Assembly (NCBI GenBank): GCA_964535155.1
Contig: CAZHSR010000014.1
Span: 1 to 18,215 of the forward strand
Source of the DNA: JAGPFW01 sp964535155
Lineage (GTDB): Bacteria > Patescibacteriota > WWE3 > UBA101185 > UBA10185
Length of the DNA: 18,215 bases
Direction: 5' to 3'
Part shown: positions 13,843-18,215 of the stretch, piece after piece
Layout: each line of letters starts with the position of its first letter
Position numbering within the stretch: position 1 is the stretch's first letter
Notes under the pieces: generated by a model
The model's database searches: none
The model's input: the letters and a program-made list of their open reading frames with translations, nothing else
What the model was told of the DNA's origin: nothing
Translations under genes and position numbers: made by a program

Positions 13843-14223
13843 ATGAGCAAAAAACAAGTACAAGGAACTCATTTAGATAAGGTAATATGTTATAAGTGCG
13901 GGGAGTCTCTGGAGAAATCAGAAATTATTGTTATAACAGAAACGCCATTTGCTTTTGTGGCTCATGCAACTTGCGCAAATTGTTCGGCTCAGAGCATGGT
14001 GACAGTAACGCCTTCCGCAATAGGAGCTGTGCCCTTGATTTCGGATTTAGAGCCAGAAGAAATAAAAGTGTTTTTAAAAATGGACCAAATCTCTTACGAT
14101 GAGATTTTGGATCTACATGAAAGGTTAAAAGTAACAGATATATGCAACTTACTGCACAACCAAGGCAAGAACTTGGTAAAAAAACAAAGAAAGTCAGAAG
14201 AGAAAAACGAATTCCTGCTGTAG
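13843..14223 (+). CDS. Small zinc-ribbon protein of unknown function, upstream of rplY
   Basis: The 126-residue protein has two Cys pairs, C16-x-x-C19 in VICYKCGESL and C44-x-x-C47 in HATCANC, which should bind one zinc ion in a treble-clef or ribbon fold (residues about 10-55). A helical C-terminal half follows (PEEIKVFLKMDQISYDEILDLHERL). There is no signal or membrane segment. I do not recognise a named family. Its last 82 bases overlap the start of rplY in another frame, an unusually long overlap. The final 27 residues (after about 100) are basic and could be an extension arising from the overlap. Cotranscription with a ribosomal protein hints at a translation-related role, which is only inference. 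Confidence 0.75.
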   Translation: MSKKQVQGTHLDKVICYKCGESLEKSEIIVITETPFAFVAHATCANCSAQSMVTVTPSAIGAVPLISDLEPEEIKVFLKMDQISYDEILDLHERLKVTDICNLLHNQGKNLVKKQRKSEEKNEFLL

Positions 14224-14570
14224 TTTTTGGNNNNNNNNNNNNNNNNNNNNNNNNNNNNNNNNNNNNNNNNNNNNNNNNNNNNNNNNNNNNNNNNNNNNNN
14301 NNNNNNNNNNNNNNNNNNNNNNNNNNNNNNGACAGCATTAAGGTTGGTGATTTGCAATACGATAGAGAAAAAGTTGAAATTGTGGATCAAGAGGAAGATG
14401 CTATTGTGGCTATTTTAGACTACGCTCAATCCGAAGAGGTGGAGGAGGAAGAGGTAAGTGAGGAAGAGTTGATTGCTGGAGTTGAGGCTACGGAGGAGAA
14501 GAAGGAAACCGAGGAGGAAGATGCAGAAAAAGAGACTTCCCAAGACAATTCCAAAGAATCCTCCGAGTAA
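14142..14570 (+). CDS. rplY: Large ribosomal subunit protein bL25 (CTC form), interrupted by an assembly gap
   Basis: The N-terminus MQLTAQPRQELGKKTKKVRR followed by EKRIPAVVF is the hallmark start of bL25, which binds 5S rRNA. After the gap, DSIKVGDLQYDREKVEIVD and AIVAILDYAQSEEVEEEE match the end of the long CTC/TL5 form, followed by a very acidic tail rich in Glu. The CTC form is normally about 190-230 residues, so much of the 5S-binding domain and second domain (roughly 100 or more residues) is missing in the 100 N, whose length is only a placeholder. That the two halves share a frame across the N run is not informative. The ATG lies inside the zinc-ribbon gene. Confidence 0.88.
   Translation: MQLTAQPRQELGKKTKKVRREKRIPAVVFXXXXXXXXXXXXXXXXXXXXXXXXXXXXXXXXXXDSIKVGDLQYDREKVEIVDQEEDAIVAILDYAQSEEVEEEEVSEEELIAGVEATEEKKETEEEDAEKETSQDNSKESSE
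14231..14330. other. Assembly gap of exactly 100 N
   Basis: The run of 100 N is the conventional scaffold spacer of unknown length. It falls inside rplY. Because recognisable start and end segments of the same ribosomal protein flank it, the join is very likely correct, with a few hundred real bases missing. Confidence 0.97.
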
Positions 14571-14576
14571 TAAATC

Positions 14577-15026
14577 CTAAAAATCTATTGAACAGCCCCT
14601 GCTGGATTTTTCAGCACTTCCTGTGTCAGCGTTTACCCTAACCTGCATTCTACACGTGTTGGCAGGACAATCCTCATAACTATAGTTTCCATCTAAACAC
14701 ATATTGGCAATACCCCAGGTATTTCCCGAAGCATCTCGGGTTATTGAGATTTCATAACGCGTTTCAGCGCGTGGCTCCCCCGAGGGGTTATTTGCAGCAA
14801 TACTTTCAAAGGAGGTACATGTTGTAAAAGGATCTAAACTTTTTGCCATACATGCTGCCATTGCCAATTGTAATTTATTTACATTTGCTCCTGCGGTTGC
14901 TTCTTCTGCCCGCAACCTTTGTGCCCCTGGTTGAATTACAGATAGTAAAACGCCAGATAAGATTCCAATGAGAACAACTACTATAAGTAACTCAATTAAT
15001 GTAAAACCTTGAATTTTTTTAAACAT
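14577..15026 (-). CDS. Type IV pilin / pseudopilin precursor
   Basis: The 149-residue protein has a short basic leader with the prepilin cleavage site KIQG7-F8TLIE12. The Glu at mature position 5 and the long hydrophobic helix TLIELLIVVVLIGILSGVLL are all diagnostic of type IV pilins and type II secretion pseudopilins. The globular part has several Cys residues (in FTTCTSF, ANMCLDG, YEDCPANTC and SRGCSIDF), so disulfides are likely outside the membrane. GAAAGGATC gives a good ribosome binding site just before the ATG. In small epibiotic bacteria such pili are linked to host contact and DNA uptake. It converges on rplY with six bases between the stops; the pilus assembly genes are not in the window. 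Confidence 0.93.
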   Translation of the reverse strand: MFKKIQGFTLIELLIVVVLIGILSGVLLSVIQPGAQRLRAEEATAGANVNKLQLAMAACMAKSLDPFTTCTSFESIAANNPSGEPRAETRYEISITRDASGNTWGIANMCLDGNYSYEDCPANTCRMQVRVNADTGSAEKSSRGCSIDF

Positions 15027-15073
15027 GGGCAGATCCTTTCTAATAAATATATATATATTTTTGTCCTTATTTA

Positions 15074-15102
15074 AATCTACTAGTGTTTTTGTTGTCTTTC
15101 AA
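15074..15102 (-). promoter_or_regulatory. Possible promoter of the pilin gene
   Basis: On the minus strand TTGAAA (plus 15097-15102), a 17-base spacer and TAGATT (plus 15074-15079) could drive the pilin with a leader of about 40 bases containing the AGGA ribosome site. The AT-rich alternating stretch at 15047-15060 lies in the leader. The rest of the 15027-15193 stretch shows no convincing gene. Confidence 0.4.
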
Positions 15103-15193
15103 GTAGTTTTTGAAATTTCCCTAATAGAAGGGTTTTTTATCCCTGTGTTTTTTCTTCTGTCTGTTAAAATTAAGAGCAAGTTATATCTTTATG

Positions 15194-15223
15194 TTGACAG
15201 GATACAATCCTTATTGCTACTCT
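15194..15223 (+). promoter_or_regulatory. Promoter of the structured RNA and reverse transcriptase operon
   Basis: A perfect -35 TTGACA (15194-15199) is followed after 18 bases by TACTCT (15218-15223), preceded by TG one base upstream (TGCTACTCT, an extended -10). The predicted start is near 15230, giving a 5' leader of about 270 bases before the ATG of the reverse transcriptase. This is far longer than any other leader in the window and contains the folded RNA. Confidence 0.55.
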
Positions 15224-15267
15224 TAGACTGAGGATAGGCTTTTATCAACAAAAGGTCTCTCTAATGT

Positions 15268-15450
15268 ATTGAGACACTCATAGTCACCTTCTTGCAAGAA
15301 GGATGTCATAAGTTATGGGTTTTCTAACAAAAAAACCGGCAGGCATCGGGTTAGAAAATGAAGTAATCTAGTGGACTCCCTTTCGGGAGCCCTCTTTGAG
15401 TTCACTTAGGCTGATTCGATTGATCTCAGCCTTACTATGAGTGCTTCAAT
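15268..15450 (+). ncRNA. Structured RNA upstream of the reverse transcriptase: closed multi-hairpin fold
   Basis: Bases 15268-15284 (ATTGAGACACTCATAGT) pair with 15434-15450 (ACTATGAGTGCTTCAAT) over 17 positions, with one G-U pair and one A-C mismatch. Inside sit five hairpins almost back to back. H1 at 15285-15305 is a perfect CCTTCTTG/CAAGAAGG palindrome. H2 at 15307-15317 is CATA/TATG. H3 at 15320-15358 is TTTTCTAAC/GTTAGAAAA, then a seven-A bulge and CCG/CGG. H4 at 15371-15405 is GTGGACTC/GAGTTCAC. H5 at 15408-15432 is AGGCTGA/TCAGCCT. A further small hairpin CTTTT/AAAAG lies at 15239-15254. No reading frame or terminator is present. The position directly ahead of a reverse transcriptase suggests the template or guide RNA of that enzyme. 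Structure is seen directly; function is inferred, and the exact ends are unknown. Confidence 0.72.
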
Positions 15451-15498
15451 GTCTCTTCAATAACCTAATTTAAAAAAACCGAGTAGCCTGATGATTAT

Positions 15499-16725
15499 AT
15501 GTATAGTGATTTGGCTAATTTAATTATAAGTGTTTCTAATATTGAGCAGGCGTATTTTGAGTTATCCCAGAAACTTTTTTTGGAGAATAAGACCAATACG
15601 TACAAAGGCATAGACGATTTATACTTAAGTGATTTGTCCCACAATTTAGACAAAGTTATTGCGGATATTCGTGAGGAACTTATAGATTTACGCCCCATTA
15701 GGCCTGTTTTAAAACATTCCGTTCCTAAAAAGTCTGGAAATCCCAGAATCGTTTACAGTTGCTCCATAAAAGATAGGATTAAAAGTCAGGCGATTTCCCA
15801 GGTAATTGATCCCATATTTGATGAATTCTATTCTCCTTACCTCTTCTCTTATAGAACTACGCACCCTACTTATTATGCTGCAAGAAGTGTGGTTAGGAGA
15901 TACAAAAGGCATTATGGGAAAGATTGGGTATTAATAAGGGATGCCAAGGATTTTGCCGAATATGTTGATCATGAGATTTTGTTGAATAAATTTAGGTCTA
16001 TAAATTTACCCGGAGATGTCATTGGTATATTGATGCTTTTTGCGAAAGTCCCTATCTTTGAGAGAAATAATTCTCAGAAGAAATCACTGGGGTTGTTGCA
16101 AGGTATTCCTTTGGTTTCCCCTTTTGAAAACCTGTACCTTACTGATTTGGATTTTATTTTAGGAAAAAAATTATCTTTATATAGAAGAGTTGGGGATGAC
16201 CTTATTGGTTTTGATCATAATAGGGAAAAAGTTGAGGAAGCCGCTGAAATTGCAGATGACTATTTTAAATCTCACAAATTAATAAGTAGTAGAAAAAAAG
16301 CCCGTCTCATAAGTTCTCAGGAGTCCTTTAATTTCTTGGGTTATACTTTTAGAGATGAACGGGTTTCCATTTGCTCAGATTCTTTAAAAAAAATCAAAAA
16401 TTCTTGGCAATTTAAACTGCAAAGGCACCCCAGTAGAAAAGGCTATTCCTTAAAACATCTGAAAAATGTATTGTTTTATAACGAACATTCTATTAATAAG
16501 GATTTTTATTCCTTATATAGGGAATATCCTTTGGTAGATGACTTTACTCAAGCCGAGGAAATAACGGTTTATTTATGGAAACTAATTACTAAATACATAA
16601 GAGGAAAATATACCCCCAGAGATCGTAGAATAGTAGCAAGTATTTTAAAAAGTAATGATATAGATGTAACTTCATACCTTAAGTTTTTTATAGATAGGAA
16701 AAATGGATTTGCAAGGAAAAAATAA
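15499..16725 (+). CDS. Reverse transcriptase of an unassigned, group II intron-like lineage, with a V-G-D-D active site
   Basis: The 408-residue protein carries RT blocks in order: RT1-2 at about 65-135 (HSVPKKSGNPRIVYS, SIKDRIKSQAISQVIDPIF, LFSYRTTHPTYYAARSVV); RT3 with catalytic D148 in IRDAKDFAEYVDHEILL; RT4 GLLQGIPLVSPFENLYLTDLD (198-218); RT5 with D233-D234 in RVGDDLIGF; and RT6-7 (LISSRKKARLI, FNFLGYTF) at 261-284. The usual Y-A-D-D is V231-G-D-D. A basic helical C-terminal part (290-408) replaces a maturase or endonuclease domain. The retron NAxxH and VTG motifs and the SQ motif of diversity-generating enzymes are absent. There is no Shine-Dalgarno sequence; a TAG at 15484 fixes the upstream limit. 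It sits 48 bases after the structured RNA and overlaps the next gene by 23 bases. Probably an RNA-templated DNA polymerase with a dedicated RNA. Confidence 0.9.
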   Translation: MYSDLANLIISVSNIEQAYFELSQKLFLENKTNTYKGIDDLYLSDLSHNLDKVIADIREELIDLRPIRPVLKHSVPKKSGNPRIVYSCSIKDRIKSQAISQVIDPIFDEFYSPYLFSYRTTHPTYYAARSVVRRYKRHYGKDWVLIRDAKDFAEYVDHEILLNKFRSINLPGDVIGILMLFAKVPIFERNNSQKKSLGLLQGIPLVSPFENLYLTDLDFILGKKLSLYRRVGDDLIGFDHNREKVEEAAEIADDYFKSHKLISSRKKARLISSQESFNFLGYTFRDERVSICSDSLKKIKNSWQFKLQRHPSRKGYSLKHLKNVLFYNEHSINKDFYSLYREYPLVDDFTQAEEITVYLWKLITKYIRGKYTPRDRRIVASILKSNDIDVTSYLKFFIDRKNGFARKK

Positions 16726-18181
16726 ATATCTTTTATATAGGGAAAAAATTCAAAAGACCTTGGATGTGTCGGAATTAGTATTAAGACCCACTCAGAAGAA
16801 GATATTGTTAGGTTATATCCAAAAAAATAAGAAGAAAATACTGAGATTCCTATTTCTTATTTTTGTTCAAATTTTTTTAGAGCTAGGGTTATTAATTTTG
16901 GGGAGAATTGGCCTGTATTCTGGAGGTATAACCTTAATTAGGGGCAAATCCTTTGCTCCTTTTTTGATAGTTTTCCTTTTCTCTGTAACCTATGGTTTTG
17001 TTTCTTTTTACGCGAGTAAGATGAGCCAGGAACTTATAATCGGGTTAACAATTTATCTAAGGAGAATATGGGTTTCCTTAGTTTTACGAGAGCATGTTTT
17101 TGATACTACAGCCGAAAAGTCTAGGATTTTGGCCAAAGTTATGTATCACTTATCCTTGTTACAGTCCAGCTTACAAAGAGTGTTACAAAATGGTCCTTAT
17201 GTAATTTTATCTGTGGTATGGTTTTTTGCTTTTATTCCCAATACGAATTCTGAAATGCTCATTTATCTGCCCTTTTTCCTTTTTGGATACGTGTTATTGA
17301 TATTTCTTGGATATGTGGTGGCCAAAAAATATGTTAGTAAGGAACAGACTTTTTCAAGCCAAATTATTCAACATATTTTTGAGTCTTTCTCCAATAGTGA
17401 ATTTATAGAGTCTTATAATCAACAGAAATCAGTAATAACCAAATTAGATAATTTATCAGAGTTAGATTTTTTATTCAGGGTCAAAAGAAATTTATGGTTG
17501 CATATTCCTTCGGTGCTGTTATTTTCTGTGCTAACTTTTTTCATGGCGCTTACTTATATATATAAACCAAGTTTTGCTTATAGAGTTTTTGATACCCCCT
17601 CTACCTTAATCGCTTCTGGGATAGTGATAGCTATTTTAGTTCGGGTTTTATATAAAAGCTTACAGTTGGGTCTATCCTTATATCCAATGAAGTTAGGTGC
17701 CTGCATAGGTATACCTCAAAGGAAAGAGGTTTCTTATACTGACAAAAAATTGGAGTTTGACTCCATTGAGTATAGAGCAAAAAAGGTAAAATTAGACTCC
17801 CAGAGCAATTATTACAAGAAGCTTTCCATTAAACTCCAAAAAGGGGATAAAGTTTTTATAAAAATGGGAAATGATATAGAAGAAGCTAGTTTGACCAGAA
17901 TACTCTCTTTTTCACCAGGGCCTTTCACAAAGTCTTGGGCGGTGGTTTGTGATGGTAAGTGGGCTCTCTATAGGGATTGGCTAAATTGTAACCCTTCTGT
18001 TTTATATTTGAATCCACAGATCCATTTTGATATGAGCATATTGGAAGCTATATGTGGTACCTCAGATTTCTCCATAAGTTTGGATGATATAGATGAGGTG
18101 ACTCGGCTTGTACAGAAAACCCCCCAGCTGCACTTTATATACAATGAGGGAAGAGGATTAGCCTCTCACACTAATATCTAG
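16703..18181 (+). CDS. Membrane protein resembling an ABC exporter with a degenerate, truncated nucleotide-binding domain
   Basis: The 492-residue protein has six likely membrane helices (about 46-70, 84-105, 165-179, 185-209, 269-287, 300-321), with long polar loops between 2-3 and 4-5, as in ABC exporters. Residues 350-490 follow the exporter ATPase order: EFDSIEYRAKKVKL, then LSIKLQKGDKVFIKMG, and a Q-loop-like VLYLNPQIHFDMSILEAI (433-450). However, the Walker A site reads MGNDIEEAS without the G-x-G-K-S/T core, and the protein ends at NEGRGLASHTNI, where LSGGQ and Walker B should begin. All three forward frames stop within a few bases, so no simple frameshift explains the ending. It should not hydrolyse ATP. 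AGGAAAA before the ATG is a ribosome site, and the 23-base overlap couples it to the reverse transcriptase. I infer a membrane effector or partner. The last 34 bases of the window show nothing further. Confidence 0.78.
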   Translation: MDLQGKNKYLLYREKIQKTLDVSELVLRPTQKKILLGYIQKNKKKILRFLFLIFVQIFLELGLLILGRIGLYSGGITLIRGKSFAPFLIVFLFSVTYGFVSFYASKMSQELIIGLTIYLRRIWVSLVLREHVFDTTAEKSRILAKVMYHLSLLQSSLQRVLQNGPYVILSVVWFFAFIPNTNSEMLIYLPFFLFGYVLLIFLGYVVAKKYVSKEQTFSSQIIQHIFESFSNSEFIESYNQQKSVITKLDNLSELDFLFRVKRNLWLHIPSVLLFSVLTFFMALTYIYKPSFAYRVFDTPSTLIASGIVIAILVRVLYKSLQLGLSLYPMKLGACIGIPQRKEVSYTDKKLEFDSIEYRAKKVKLDSQSNYYKKLSIKLQKGDKVFIKMGNDIEEASLTRILSFSPGPFTKSWAVVCDGKWALYRDWLNCNPSVLYLNPQIHFDMSILEAICGTSDFSISLDDIDEVTRLVQKTPQLHFIYNEGRGLASHTNI

Positions 18182-18215
18182 GGTCTAAAACGAAGTGCAC
18201 CACTTTAAGGTAATA

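Noticed and set aside
15121..15158. Terminator upstream of the reverse transcriptase operon
   Set aside because: GGG and CCC around a T-rich loop give only three pairs before the T run; too weak to call.
15025..15231. 68-residue reading frame on the plus strand
   Set aside because: It overlaps the pilin start and its promoter region, has no ribosome site, is made of low-complexity hydrophobic residues, and ends in the promoter of the reverse transcriptase operon.
15499..16725. Diversity-generating retroelement
   Set aside because: The RT4 block lacks the G-x-x-x-S-Q pattern of these enzymes, RT5 is not Y-M-D-D, and I see no template/variable repeat pair; the nearby pilin shows no copy of the leader RNA.
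15268..16725. Canonical retron
   Set aside because: The closing arms fit, but the enzyme lacks the N-A-x-x-H and V-T-G motifs and there is no clear branching-G context next to the arm. A distant relative remains possible.
15230..16725. Group II intron
   Set aside because: The enzyme resembles the group, but there is no maturase/endonuclease tail, no recognisable domain V hairpin after the gene, and a second gene is overlapped instead.
18191..18203. Terminator at the end of the window
   Set aside because: AAGTG-CAC-CACTT is a short hairpin without a following T run, and the sequence ends 12 bases later.

Overview
The window looks like an AT-rich bacterial genome of the Candidate Phyla Radiation (Patescibacteria). 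Clues are the small, tightly packed genes, a short YidC without a periplasmic domain, a short glucose-6-phosphate isomerase, a two-cysteine-pair zinc protein ahead of rplY, a type IV pilin, a sortase, and several promoters whose -10 box lies only 6-10 bases from the start codon. TGA is used as a stop (for example at the end of higB), so the code is the standard bacterial one. A placement near Katanobacteria or Microgenomates is a guess from gene style. A run of exactly 100 N inside rplY marks a scaffold join, so this is probably a metagenome or single-cell assembly.

Layout. 1-309 is the 3' end of a sortase gene. 319-735 is a complete single-gene unit (promoter, strong ribosome binding site, 102-residue protein of unknown function, hairpin terminator). 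798-1491 is a VapBC-type toxin-antitoxin pair with a palindromic operator. 1484-7545 is a long co-directional block: rpmH, rnpA, yidD, yidC, jag, dnaN, dnaG, rpoD. It joins ribosome, RNase P, membrane insertion, replication and transcription functions, with dnaA missing from its usual place. 7565-11142 is on the minus strand: a HigB toxin, a HigA antitoxin fused to an ImmA/IrrE peptidase, pgi, and a Fic protein that carries a C-terminal MerR DNA-binding domain and has Tyr in place of the catalytic His. 11245-13743 is mutS. 13796-14570 is a zinc-ribbon protein overlapping rplY (interrupted by the gap). 14577-15026 (minus) is a type IV pilin precursor.

The most unusual part is 15194-18181. A consensus-like promoter leads into about 180 bases of highly structured RNA (a 17-position closing helix around five hairpins). 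This is followed by a reverse transcriptase gene with an atypical V-G-D-D active site. Overlapping it by 23 bases is a six-helix membrane protein built like an ABC exporter, whose nucleotide-binding domain has lost the Walker A lysine and ends before the signature motif. The arrangement (RNA, reverse transcriptase, membrane partner) resembles retrons and defence-associated reverse transcriptases, but the motifs that define retrons and diversity-generating elements are not visible. I propose it as a candidate undescribed RNA-templated system, possibly for defence; the function is inference.
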